A stretch of 64,000 nt of DNA from Hofstenia miamia. Its lineage: Eukaryota; Xenacoelomorpha; Acoela. Below, piece after piece: positions 35,248-47,309 of the stretch. A program made the translations under genes and the position numbers. Under the pieces are notes generated by a model. It was not told the DNA's origin. It saw only the letters and a program-made list of their open reading frames with translations, and made no database searches. Location of the stretch: NCBI GenBank assembly GCA_004352715.1, contig SCFE01000015.1:1169771-1233770 (forward strand). The letters run 5' to 3'. Within the stretch, counting starts at the first letter, position 1. Every line of letters begins with the position of its first letter.

Positions 35248-35840
35248 TTTTTAGGGTGCAATTTTGAGAAGATCGATGCTCCACGTAAAGGTCAACCGTC
35301 AGCAGTTGTTGCTGATCATATTCAAACATTGTTAGATGATAGTGTTCACCATACATAACGCATTGAAGCATAACGTTTGCTCCAATATATATGCAGAATA
35401 ATGTCACCAATAGTTTAATCATAATTGACATTTTGGAATACAGACCGCGGAAATGATCTTCGCAAATATCGGAAAGGGTTGACAATAACTCAGTTTGTAT
35501 AAAGCAATGTACTAGCTGGAGGTATATGATTTTTGACTTTTTAGATGCACAAAGTGTACTGTTTTTGGACGTCTTACCCGATGTGTTACAATGAACTCCG
35601 ATTGATGATCTCGTAATGAACATACGTAACCTGGTAAATTTTTTGCGTTTACTACCACGATAACACACATCCATATATTGCCCTTAAAAGTAGGGAAAAG
35701 ATTTGCACCTTGCAATTACTATCTGTTTGGGCCACTAAAGCAATCTATTTATGGTCACGTCTACAATTCAGCAGCGATAATAAAAACAGATATTGAAAGC
35801 TTGTTGAATATATATATATATATATATACAATTGTGAGGG
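35248..35840 (+). pseudogene. Degenerate mariner-like transposase
   Basis: The plus strand begins CNFEKIDAPRKGQPSAV and then DHIQTLLDDSVHHT, which resembles the linker between the two N-terminal DNA-binding motifs of mariner transposases (DAPRxGRPS...). At 35700 it ends with FAPCNYYLFGPLKQSIYGHV and IKTDIESLL, matching the third catalytic region (DLAPCDxxLFxxLK). The centre is scrambled by stops. It lies only about 20 bp from the LINE fragment. Confidence 0.55.
35810..35827. repeat. Short (TA)n run
   Basis: An 18-bp TA run at the end of the mariner remnant. Confidence 0.85.
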
Positions 35841-36670
35841 GAAATGTAACGTACATGATACAATTCAGAATATATTTTATCGACAAATTAGATTGCGCAA
35901 GAATATTTAAAAACTTGAGTGCGGTCGAACATCAATGTTACATATTGAAAAACAAACTGTTCTTGTTTAATTTCTTTTTCAAACCAAATAAGTTTCCGCC
36001 TACTTTCTAATTGTTTCGAAGCAGACGCAATCTTTGCAAGATATGAAGCTAAATGCACAAATAATTTTTATATTAGCTATTCACAAGTTCGTTGCTAAGA
36101 ATTGTTATTGCTTCTAATTATAGAAGTGATTGCTGGATCAATCAATTCTCTTTAAATCCATACTGCATACGATCAAACTTGAAATTATGTTGTTGATATC
36201 TTAGTCAAAGTCAACAAAGTTTTTCATTGACCCATTTTATTTTCATACAAGTAATAAATTTCAAATAAAATTCTTAATTTTTCCTCTCTCCGCTTATATG
36301 AAACTCATTTGAAAATTAGTAGGAATGAAAATATTAACAAATTATGTTCCCTGTATAAATGGAAGACATTATTTACTTGCTACTCACAAAAATATGTATT
36401 TTTGCATTACCTAAGATTGTCTTACTCTTTCATATTTGCACGTCAATTCAAAAAATAATTTTAATATCAATTTATGTATTATACACTTATGTATGGTTTA
36501 TATGACAACCGCCTAAATCAGGATAAATCCAAATGGTTAGGAGGAAACCAAACCAAATCTGAACTAAGCCGGTATCTTGGCTATCTGTATTACTTAATCA
36601 CAATCAATATATGCATACATTATATACATTGATTAGTAAGCTAATTGATAAACTATCTAGTAAAGCCTAC

Positions 36671-36889
36671 CATTTTCATCAATATAGGGTAAGCTATAAA
36701 ATACGAATATTGCAACCATAATGTGTGTGAGAAAGCAGAAAACAGCCGCCACTATTCCAGCTTTCTTTTGGTCAATTTTTGTTCCAACATCAATAAGTGC
36801 CCAAAATGGAAGAAAGAGTACAAGTAGGCAGTTGCCAGCATCTGAACAAATATCCAGCAATTCACTTTCCCATTCATTTTCAACCTCTT
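36671..36889 (-). CDS. PLAC8-like gene C, diverged PLAC8 domain exon
   Basis: This 219-bp exon has phase 1 at both ends (AG acceptor 36891-36890; GT donor 36670-36669 in the context ATG|GTAGGC). It reads EEVENEWESELLDICSDAGN, CLLVLFLPFWALIDVGTKID and then the membrane segment VAAVFCFLTHIMVAIFVFYS, ending LPYIDEN. GNCLL matches GNCLL in gene A's PLAC8 core, but the flanking Cys and the CPC have become Leu/Pro/Phe (LFLPF). It aligns end-to-end with gene B's exon. The four exons of gene C together give 173 residues. Function is unknown, and PLAC8 descent is inferred. Confidence 0.65.
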
Positions 36890-37202
36890 CTAAAGTCAAC
36901 ATCAACTTGAATCATATCACAAAATTAACCACATATATAATGTGATTGTGTGCTCTACTCTTAAAATTAGCATTGCCACTTGTTCTTATATGCTTCAAGC
37001 ATTTATCGAAATATTGAGTCAATCCTTGATTCAGTATAACATGCTGATAAAAACATTAAATTATTAACTAGTAATTTTAAGATGTTTTTAAAATCAATCC
37101 TTTTTTGCTGCAAATATTGAATTTCTTAAAATATTCATTCATTAATTTTTTAGGTAATTAGTAAACATATTAGTTTAAGAATTTACTCGCATTTCTACTT
37201 AC

Positions 37203-37286
37203 CAACTTCTAGAAGTTTTTCCAATTTAACTTTGGACATTGTCAATTCGGGGAATGGTAATTTTGAAGACTTGCTTGATTCAGAAT
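37203..37286 (-). CDS. PLAC8-like gene C, exon 2
   Basis: This 84-bp exon (phase 1 in and out) sits between an AG acceptor (37288-37287) and a perfect GTAAGT donor starting at 37202. It encodes Ser/Lys-rich SESSKSSKLPFPELTMSKVK and then LEKLLEV, a charged linker before the membrane domain. It has no counterpart in gene A, whose N-terminal part is Pro-rich. Confidence 0.6.
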
Positions 37287-40200
37287 CTAAAATTTATGAT
37301 AACACTATAATTAAACTGTGAATAGATTGCCTTATCTAAAATTTTTACTGCATCTTACAAGTAGACTCTTATTTTATGTCCTATATTTGCTAATACTATA
37401 AATATATACACTTGGCGGTAAGTAACGCCCCTGTAGTAAAATTGGTTCATTTTTAGCTTTTCCACTGTTAACATAAATTATTGATACAATAATACTCTTA
37501 GTTATAACTTGAAAACCGCTGAAATTCAAAAATCATTCTAACCCAAGTCTCACTCTTTGACCGCCACAAAGAACCATTCCATTCTCGGGCCAAACTTTAA
37601 AAGCAACTCAATGTTTGATTACCATGTTAAAATATGCTGAAGTCCTTAATCAAAAAATTATTCATTTAAGTTAGTCTTAAACATGCTAGTTTTTCTAACT
37701 AAATTTAGATAAGGTTTTTGAATGTTCATACTTGATTTAGATGGTTTACCAATCTATGGTTCAAATATTTGAACCAATAAAGACGTACCTCAAACAGAAG
37801 AGACTTAGTCTTCAGTAAGGATAAAAAAAATGATTCATTTTTTGTCTTGAAATTTTTTTTTTTAGATAAAAAGTTTTTTGTTTCTCTAAATTTTCATTTA
37901 ATTTTATTGGAATTCAGATATATGTCAAGCATACTTGATCCATATTAGGTTGAAACCTAAAGGACATAGAATCTATGTCAATTTTCAAGATATTGGCTGA
38001 GCTATCTTTTCGGGTAGATTAATACAGTTATTGTGTTGTTGCATGCTCAATATGTTGTAAATAGTACTTCTTTAGTAAACTTAGAATTCACAAAAAACCA
38101 AAAGTTTCTGCGGGAATGTTAGTGCGAATAAACGGAAAATTGCATGTTTTGCAGGAATTGCCGCACATGGGATTCAAAAAACACTTATCTGAGAAGAATA
38201 GGATGGGAACAGAAATTCTGCTCCCATGGTTTGCCTGACAACAAATAATGTATTAATACCTTGAATAACCTAAGTACATCATTATATCAAAGACACTATG
38301 GAAATTAAAAACATGCAGGTGGAAGGCGCTTACCCGTAGATTTACCCGAGTCCTACCCTCTTATTCCCGTACAGCCCTAGTATATAGTTATTATAGGAAA
38401 ATAAACATATTTGTTAATTCATATATTTTTGTAGTAGAAGTTTTAGTTGGATCTCAAAAACTAGTATTTAAGTGTTTAAATTTATTTTTCTAGTGAATGC
38501 AGTAAGATTAGAACCTAGTAATTATTAGTAATAATCTTACCATTGCTAAAGGATTGAGACCAATGAGAAGGCGCTTCATCTATTTCTAAATGTAAATTTT
38601 TATATTACAAAATTCCCTGAATCTATATAGTCTCAATAACTATATATGCAATGTACTGCATTCATTTTAGTATCAAATCTAAAAGGAAGTTGATATTCCA
38701 ATTTCTAATTCTTTAACTTACTCACAGGTCCTTGGGATTTGCAGTAGAATTTACTAAAATAAGGCCTTATCCAAAGACCAACACTTGATTTAAGCATTTA
38801 CCTTACGAAATTAATTCCAAGAATCAGTAATTTTAAACACATCACAATTATTTAAACATTTTGCTTCATTTGATATTGCATAAAGATTACACTAATGAAG
38901 ATGAGGCTATTAATAAGAAACATTAATTTTCTACATTTTAGAATCAAAAATTAGACCTACAATCAAAACTACAGATTTAAGAGGCCTAATTGCAAGAATA
39001 TCTATCTAAAATTTTTGCTTTGAGATGCAGTATTTCTAATAATTTGTTGCATTTTTTTTAGGACCATTGAAATTACCATCTATTTTTTGTTTGTTGCAAA
39101 ACAAATATAAGGACAATAAGCAATCAAATGTGGAAAAGACTTATGGTAATTATTTTGATTGCGTGGAAAAATTTCGAAAGAAATCTCTGCCTTAACTACG
39201 CTTAGCGTTTCATTATTGTATGCTATATTGCAAATTTATTACTCAAGTCTAAGAACTTTTTCAATAATTGACACTGAATTGAACATTTCAGGTTAGAAAT
39301 TTATAAAATAACATCTTCAGACTTCAACGCTTCTTCCATTTTAACAATTGTTGCCGAAAGAATTCAAGAGTGTACATGTACAATAATAAGTAGTACTGAC
39401 TTATTAGTAACATATAAACTGAATGTTTCAATGCCATTGTAATTCATACCCAAATGTTGTTTTTACAACATTTTTTCTCAATAATATCCGTAGTTGCGGT
39501 TATTGAAAATTTTTATACTAAGTTTTTATAACATAGGTTTTGAACAAACCAAAAATCAATGAAAAAATAGAGCTTAGCTATGAAACATTTACGATATTAC
39601 TAGAATTATTCATAATTAAGTTGACCTTCACTATTTACTCTTACATGACAGCACCACACCAAGCAAATTAAAAAATTGATGTGTAAATTGCTTGTGTTTT
39701 AATGAATTTAGATGAATATCTCACCTGTCACGCTTTCACCTATGTCAAGCATCGTAGCATGAATATGAAATCTGGCAGAAGTTTCACAAATATACATGAC
39801 GATTGCCGACAAACATGGTTATAAATGGTATCTTTCATTTTGTATTCTAAGAACTATTAAGTATGCAATATCATTCTTAACAGAGGGCTGTTTTTGGAAC
39901 TTAGTTTAACATAGGTTATCACTATCTACTAAATGACAACTTCTAACTAGTGAAATTTCTCGAAATTTTGTTATTTGCAGAAATATATCAGTAAAATATT
40001 TGCAATATTACTCTCATAGCATTTATTCTCCTTTTTATATACATGTATTAATACTAATATATAATAGTTGCTAGTAAAAAATCAATTTGAATTTCTTAGG
40101 CAAATCTACTTTGAAATTTAGTCATTCAAATACAATGGCATATGATGCAAATGAAAAATTGATGCGTTTTGTAACAAAAATAATATTTTGAACGCCATCT

Positions 40201-41874
40201 ACCGAATAATTTATTTTTTTGCTAGTAATCATTTGTTACAAACACTATGAAAACTAGATCTGCATACTTTAAACTAATCAACAAGGTATTTTCGATAAAA
40301 CTGTTTGCAAATTACAAGCAAACATATTTGCAATAGATTTTTTATAAAGCCTATTATTCGATATACATTTTTATTTTAACAATAAAATGTTTGCACAGAC
40401 TCTCGATAGTTAATTAAATTTATTGATGTTTCGATAAATTTGTTTGTAAAATGAGCGTTTTACAAATAACATGATTCTGAAGCGAATGATTGAAATGCAA
40501 TATTAGGTGTGAGATTTAAGATGTTAACAATTCTAAAAACTGCAAATTTTTTATTTTTGTTAAAATATTTATAGTTTTTATGTAGTGTATATTAAAAACT
40601 AGTAAAATTACATAGACTCCACAAATTATCTTATCTTAATATTCTTTATTGATTCATACCGGTGTGTTCTCTCTTAGAACTGTTCCTCTTCTGTTGTATT
40701 CGAAATTGATGGGTTACAGACAAGAAGAAGAGTTAGATGAAATAGAAAAGAATTCATAAAGGGGAATAGAAGGAAAAGAATGGATTTCAGATTTGCAAAT
40801 ATAGTTGCATTTGCAAGCAGTTATGCCCATTTTAAGGTAATGGAGAAGTCATCCTCCCTAGAAGGAGTCATGTAGCATCTCATGTTCATAATTTTGAACT
40901 TCAAGTATCTATATCTTTCACTTCATCAATGCTTAATGTTCTTGACAAACTCTTGGTAACAAAAATGTTTTCTTTTCTCCCTTGAGCTAAGTAATTATGT
41001 TGTTGATGTTAATGAATGGGGACTCCCTGTGTAGTCAATCAAAAGCGATTTTGATTTCTTACTTTAAATGTCAGAACGTGATTTTTGCTGTGAGTTGAAA
41101 AAACGAGCCAATTAGCACGAAACTGTAGCACTGGCAAGTATAAGTTTTACGAAGACCAGCAAAGCAATTTCAGTTGAGGTATTTCTAATCTCTTGTAAAA
41201 TTCCTGCATTATCGCGATAGGAATTTTAAGGATTTCTAATGGTAAGACGGACGATATTCAAATCAACACTTCAATAAAGTTGGGTATGGTTGATACTAAG
41301 CGAATCTCCTGATATTTGAACACACAGTAAGCTTCAAGTCCACTCTGTACTGATATTAAAAACGTTGAGACATTAAATTCAATGTCTGGGACAGTGAATT
41401 CAAAAAGAGACTAAGACCAAGACTTCTATTTTCAGGCAAGAAATGATTTTAAGCATAAGCTAAAAGCTATTTATTTTAAAAATTTGGCGTTAAGCTGCTA
41501 GTTTACCCTTTTTATATAAATATAAATATACAATCTAAGGTTTGTTTCCAATTATACTTTATTATTATTATTAAAATTTTATGCAACATCAATAAAAATC
41601 TCAATTCGTGAAGAGACTGAGGCATTTTTCAATTCTCAAACCGAGACGAAACCATCTCTCGAGATTTATTTTTTTGAGACTGAGACTAAAATATTAAAGT
41701 CTAGAATTGGCTAGCATGACAGTTGCGTAAACTGCTTAATAATCTCAAATCCTCTTAAATTGCACAGAAAGAAATTGTAATGAATGTGATGGTGAATATT
41801 TGTAAGTAAATCTGAATTTTTTGGATTGAAGATTGAAGCAGCTACGCAATGCATTGTATCATAGTAAATCTCAC
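37287..41874 (-). other. Intron 1 of gene C
   Basis: A phase-1 intron of about 4.6 kb. It is AT-rich, with no open frame of note and no recognised repeat. Confidence 0.5.
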
Positions 41875-41982
41875 CTGATGATACATCTGCTTCAACCACA
41901 CTTTCAACCCGTCCAATTGTCCATTCATCGTCATCCGATAATTTATCAATTAATAGAGGTTGTGTAGCTTCATCCATCGTTT
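41875..41982 (-). CDS. PLAC8-like gene C, first coding exon
   Basis: The ATG at 41977 begins MDEATQPLLIDKLSDDDEWT and continues through VESVVEADVSS to a TCAG|GTGAGA donor (41874-41873), leaving phase 1. The N-terminus is acidic and includes a QPLLI motif of dileucine type, as found near the start of some endolysosomal membrane proteins. An AG lies six bases before the ATG (41984-41983), so the coding exon starts with a splice acceptor, as in gene A. No nearby donor was found, so a distant 5' exon or a trans-spliced leader are both possible. Confidence 0.6.
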
Positions 41983-41984
41983 CT

Positions 41985-42384
41985 AATTAAACTCAAATAC
42001 ATGAAAATATATGTACGAATTTTTTTGTCAGTCATAGTTTGCTGTTCTCGGTCGCTTTCGCAAGGGATGGCATTGTGGAATGCCTCCGGCCGTCAGGTCT
42101 TCAGTATTGATTGCAAATAGGGCTTAACATTATGCCGAAAAAATCAAAACCGCGTTTTCTATCAAAGCCATACTGAACGGAGAAAACAATGGAAACCGAG
42201 TTTTCGGTTTTCAGTAGAAATTCTCACCTATAATGATACTCCCAAGCATAGTTCTAGAATTCGTTGAAAAAAAATGAAGTTCGTAAAAATTCGCGAACCT
42301 TTTCAATTTGATAATTGCGTAAAAGTTCATAGAAGTTCGGAAATAATTAATGGTTTCAAAAGCCGAAATGAAGTTTACTTAGTC
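41985..42384. other. Upstream region of gene C
   Basis: GC is slightly raised at 42050-42120. No promoter element can be identified with confidence. Confidence 0.3.
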
Positions 42385-43246
42385 ATCAGTGCCGGATTAA
42401 GGGGTGTGTTCAAGAGGGCGTGAGCCCCCACAAACGACTGAATTTAGGGGCCACCAACAAACTTCTTTTTTCATAAGAAAGCGGTATTGAGGTGCTAGGC
42501 GGCTGGCGTCCTTCGCCTTTACAGGGGCGGCTATTGAGGGGGCAGAGGAGATGTCCCCCTTTTGAATTGGAAAGCATGTACAATGTCCCCTTTCTACGCC
42601 AATAGAAAAATTTCCAATTTTTAAACAAATTTCGATATTTTATAGCTAAAGCAACTAAAATTTTCTCAAATTTTCAAAACGTTGAGACTGTGCAGTGTAT
42701 TTATATACTGTGGTATAAATATCGTTTTGCTTTTTCTTTCATATCACCAGCTAATAACAAATTCAGTATGTTTTGATGTTAGTTATCGAAAAAAATATTT
42801 TCTTGTTTTTTAACTTAATTTCAAAAATTACCAACTTTTAAAGGTAACTAATTAATTATTATTATTAAAGTTCACGAATTTTAGTTTTGAATAAAGTTTG
42901 TAAAGAAGAAATGACACCTCGTAATTTTGTTGTACTTAGATAACAACAAAATTTAGTGTTATAAAAATAAAACTTAAAAGGTATTTTCTTTTGAATAACG
43001 TTTTCCTAATATCGAGGTGCAAAAAACCGAAACTAACTTCACTTTTGGAAAGCGTCGAACATTAATTTTGATTGATTGAATCAACATTTGTTGTAAAAAA
43101 AATAATAAAACTAAGGTTGTGAGATGCATTTTAGGGTTTATTTTTTCATTATTTTAAAAATTTTACAAGGTTCGCCACGCTTTTGGCCAAAAATTTAATC
43201 ACAACTGAGATTTTACCACTCCATCAATTCCTGAGTACGCCCTTAG
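42385..43246. mobile_element. Possible hAT-type non-autonomous remnants
   Basis: CAGTGCCGGATTAAGG at 42387 is the terminus seen in many hAT elements. CAGGGGCGGCTATTGAGG at 42522 is roughly complementary to CCTGAGTACGCCCTTA at 43231-43246, giving a possible element of about 725 bp. The segment 43108-43246 resembles 57420-57541. No transposase is present. Confidence 0.35.
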
Positions 43247-44354
43247 CAATTGTAACACAAAAACTAGAGAACTTACTTCCATTACCCTAAAAAATTCAAA
43301 AGCTTGACAAACCTATAAATATTTTGTTCTTGAATTTTCTCTACCTTGTTTGCTTTTTATATTCTAGCATTTAAAAAGCCGGATCATTAGATATGGAATT
43401 GGGCCTAAAAATTATGCCCACATTGGACCGCCCCATTTATATTAATGCAAATTCTGCTCATTTTAGGCCCATTTTATGATGCTTTTCAAAAAAAAATGTG
43501 CAAAAATTTTTCAGTTTGAATGATAAAAGTTGGGCATTTTAAAAACTTATAATAAAATCCACATGCTGAAATTTAAAACAAACTGAATTTTAGAAGAGTG
43601 TATGACACTAATGAAGATTTTAAAATGCAAATATAATTTTTAACGCATTGTTTTTATGATAAATGACATTCAATGTAATAGGAAATCATTTTTGAAATTT
43701 CTGCATAAATTTTCAAATGCTTAGGCCCAAGACCGGTCCGGCTAATGTGCATCATGCCCTACAAATTTTTGCAAAACTTATTAAATAATATTTAACAATA
43801 CACAGAATGAAATGACTATAAAATAACTGGTCAATTATGAAATGTCTACATAATCTTTAAATATAAAATGCATAGAGAATTCACTATACCTTGTAGTACG
43901 TAGAATCAATAGCTTGCTTGGTTACTTTCTAGTCACTTGTGCTAAACAGAAATTTTTCAACAATTGAAAGTTATTTATACATGTAGTTTTTCTACACGTC
44001 TAATTATTTAACAAGTAAAGAATTTTTGCAGAAAACTAAAGAAATTAATTTTTTTGTGAGTAATAATAATAATAATAATAATAATAATTCATTCAATCCA
44101 GGCATTTTGAATGCCATGATTTTAGCATTAGCTTACAAAATTTTTAAGATCTACGGTCTATGAATTTTTTATGTAGTTAACTACAAAGACATATTTGATT
44201 TGAAAAAAGCTAAATACCAGATATTAAGTAATATTATATAATGCTAATATACAAAATAATGTATAATGTAAAAACAATCGCTACAAATTGATTCAAATCT
44301 GTTTAGTGTTTTGATAATAGTTACGCTAGTTGTAGAACTGGTAGCTGATAATTA
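43247..44354. other. Non-coding stretch
   Basis: AT-rich, containing an (AAT)n microsatellite (44061-44089). Some GC-richer words such as GGGCCTAAAAATTATGCCCA near 43407 look like repeat debris. No gene is seen. Confidence 0.4.
44061..44089. repeat. (AAT)n microsatellite
   Basis: About nine AAT units. Confidence 0.9.
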
Positions 44355-46156
44355 ACAAATGATATATGAAACCTAAATATATATGTATACATATGAAATA
44401 TAAGTTTTTATGCAATACAAAAATGAGAACATATAAAGACGAATGATATATGAAACCTAAATATATATGTATAANNNNNNNNNNNNNNNNNNNNNNNNNN
44501 NNNNNNNNNNNNNNNNNNNNNNNNNNNNNNNNNNNNNNNNNNNNNNNNNNNNNNNNNNNNNNNNNNNNNNNNNNNNNNNNNNNNNNNNNNNNNNNNNNNN
44601 NNNNNNNNNNNNNNNNNNNNNNNNNNNNNNNNNNNNNNNNNNNNNNNNNNNNNNNNNNNNNNNNNNNNNNNNNNNNNNNNNNNNNNNNNNNNNNNNNNNN
44701 NNNNNNNNNNNNNNNNNNNNNNNNNNNNNNNNNNNNNNNNNNNNNNNNNNNNNNNNNNNNNNNNNNNNNNNNNNNNNNNNNNNNNNNNNNNNNNNNNNNN
44801 NNNNNNNNNNNNNNNNNNNNNNNNNNNNNNNNNNNNNNNNNNNNNNNNNNNNNNNNNNNNNNNNNNNNNNNNNNNNNNNNNNNNNNNNNNNNNNNNNNNN
44901 NNNNNNNNNNNNNNNNNNNNNNNNNNNNNNNNNNNNNNNNNNNNNNNNNNNNNNNNNNNNNNNNNNNAATGAGAATCTATTAAGAAGAATGATATACCAA
45001 ACCTAAATATATATGTAGTCATACAAAATATATGTGTTTATGAAATACAAAGATGAGAACATATAAAGACGATGGATATATCAAACATAAATTTATATAT
45101 TTGTATACATAAGAAATATATATATACATAAGAAATATACTTTTTTATTCAATACCAAAATGAGAACATATAAATACGAATGATTTATGAAACCTAACTA
45201 CATATGTATATATAAGAAATATACGTTTTTATGCAATCAAAAATGAGAACATATAAAGACGAATGATATATGAAACCTAAATACATATGTATACATACGT
45301 AATATACATTTTTATGAAATACAAAATTAGAATATACTAAGATGAATGTAATATCGAACATAAATATATATGTATATATAAGAAATATACAATTTTGTGC
45401 AATACAAAAATGAGAACATATAAAGACGAATGATATATGAAACCTAAATATATATGTATACATAAGAAATATACGTTTTTATGAAATACAAAAATGAGAA
45501 CATATAAAGACGAATGATATATGAAACCTAAATACATATGTATACATATGAAATATACGTTTTTATGAAATACAAAAATTAGAATATACCAAAAGCAATG
45601 TCATATCAACCATAAATATATATGTATACATAAGAAATATACGTTTTTATGTAATTAGAAATAAAAACATATAAAGACGAATGATATAGGAAACCTAAAT
45701 ACATATGTATACATACGAAATATACATTTTTATGAAATACAAAATTAGAATATACTAAAATCAATGTCATATCAATCATAAATATATATGTATACATAAG
45801 AAATATACGTTTTTATGAAATACAAAAATGAGAACATATAAAGACGAATGATATATGAAACCTAAATACATATGTATACATACGAAATATGTTTTTATGA
45901 AATGGAAAAATTAGAATATAGAAAGACGAATGTCATATCAAACATAAATATATATGTATACATAAGAAATATACGTTTTTATGCAATACAAAAATGAGAA
46001 CATATAAAGACGAATGATATATGAAACCTAAATACATATGTATACATACGAAATATACGTTTTTATGAAATACAAAAATTAGAATATACTAAGATGAATG
46101 TCATATCAAACATAAATATATATGTATACATAAGAAATATACGTTTTTATGAAATG
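44355..46156. repeat. 84-bp satellite array with alternating A and B monomers
   Basis: Units of about 84 bp repeat head to tail and share the core 'atatatgtatacataagaaa' or 'catatgtatacatacgaaat'. Two monomer types alternate. Type A contains GAGAACATATAAAGACGAAT and 'gaaacctaaa'. Type B contains 'ttagaatatactaagatgaa' and 'tcatatcaaacataaa'. Eleven monomers are clear from 45243 to 46156, mostly in the order A-B-A-B with one A-A step near 45400-45570. More lie left of the gap at 44475-44967. Because 84 is divisible by three, long open frames cross the array on the minus strand; these are not genes. Confidence 0.9.
44475..44967. other. Assembly gap (493 N) inside the satellite
   Basis: A run of unknown bases inside the tandem array, so the true array length is uncertain. 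Confidence 0.95.
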
Positions 46157-46239
46157 TATTCTATACACATTTCTAATTTTGCAAAATGTAGTTTATGTTT
46201 AAATGAAGCATATTTGCAATTGACTTTACAGGATTTGAG

Positions 46240-47130
46240 GCATACCTGAGGTATAGCCTTTACCCAATCTCTAGTTTTGATTTGTGATTTTGCTCAATTG
46301 AATTGCAAATGAATTTAGAACTATTTTTCTAGTATTTGGAGGCAAATCTAATAATAATTAAATATTAGTTTTATTTTGATTTTCAGGAACAGATTTCTAG
46401 AAAGGTGCGGAAACTATGGTATGATTACCTGGCCTAATCTAGATAAATGTTCCTTAAAATTCAGTATCTGTATAGACAGTTAAAATTCAGGGAAATTATT
46501 GGTAAAATGTGTGTTTTAATAATAACACCTACCCTCTTAACATTTCACGCATGCTTCTAAATCTCAATAAGGTTGAGATGTTGAAGGAAATATGGACAAA
46601 TAAAATGTTATCATAAATCAAAAATACATGAAATTAAAGAAACAAGTAAATTAGGTGTGTAAATTTGGCAATGAGTACTTTGAATGGCCATCTTACAAAT
46701 TTAAAAACATTTTGGTAAAATATTGTAAATTCTAATAAGTTGCTTTTGCTTTAACTTCACTTTTAATCTTTTTTTTATCAAGGCTTATAAGAAGCCTCCA
46801 TCCACTTAGTCAAACTTACACCATAAATAAAATAATATAATTCACAATAATGCCTCCTTTGCTATAATTTGAGTGTTAATAATTGCTTTTCTGAGAGCAT
46901 TAAAATATATTAAAGCATTCACAAATGTTGTATTTTCAAAAAGAAATAGCTACTAATAGAAATAAATAACTAATGAAAAACGTCAAGAAATCCTTAACTA
47001 GGGTTCCTTGAAGGAAAAAAATTGGAACTTCTGGAAACTTGAAATAGGTCTCCCCTTTCTTTCTTCCGCCTCTTTTCATGATAGCATCGAAGCAATTTTC
47101 TCTCCTGAATAACCTTATTTGAAAGAAGTG
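46240..47130. repeat. Copy of the ~1.2-kb 'core-box' repeat family
   Basis: This copy carries the conserved core (46387-46450: TTTCTAGAAAGGTG, then TGATTACCTGGCCTAATCTA) and the downstream landmarks shared by the family. These are a block of short-tract sequence with 'gttgcttttgctttaacttcac', then 'taactagggttccttgaa', then a pyrimidine-rich 'ctttcttccgcctctttt' segment. Confidence 0.7.
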
Positions 47131-47309
47131 TTTTCATATTATCAGTTGTAACAAGATTTATGAGCAGTACTTATTGAAAAATGAATAAAAAATTTTTATC
47201 AATTTGATGAATGTGAAAAGCCAAAATTGTTTAATCCTTAGATCTTTATGATTTCAAAACCTCAGAAAAGATTTTTGAGTGCAAATTGATTATTTTTTTC
47301 AAATTTAAG

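Larger units (their letters stand above)
32999..36670 (-). other. Intron 3 of gene C
   Basis: A phase-1 intron of 3.67 kb carrying the LINE fragment (34478-35226), the mariner remnant (35248-35840), a palindrome plus (AT)n run (33852-33922) and otherwise unremarkable AT-rich DNA. Confidence 0.55.

Noticed and set aside
35240-35674. 144-codon minus-strand frame
   Set aside because: The plus strand of the same segment shows mariner transposase motifs, so this is an antisense shadow.
44408-45022. Open frames of about 180-200 codons
   Set aside because: They cross the 493-N gap inside the satellite.
45194-45797. Long overlapping minus-strand open frames rich in Tyr/Ile/Phe/Val
   Set aside because: They are translations of the 84-bp satellite; the unit length is a multiple of three, so frames stay open by arithmetic.
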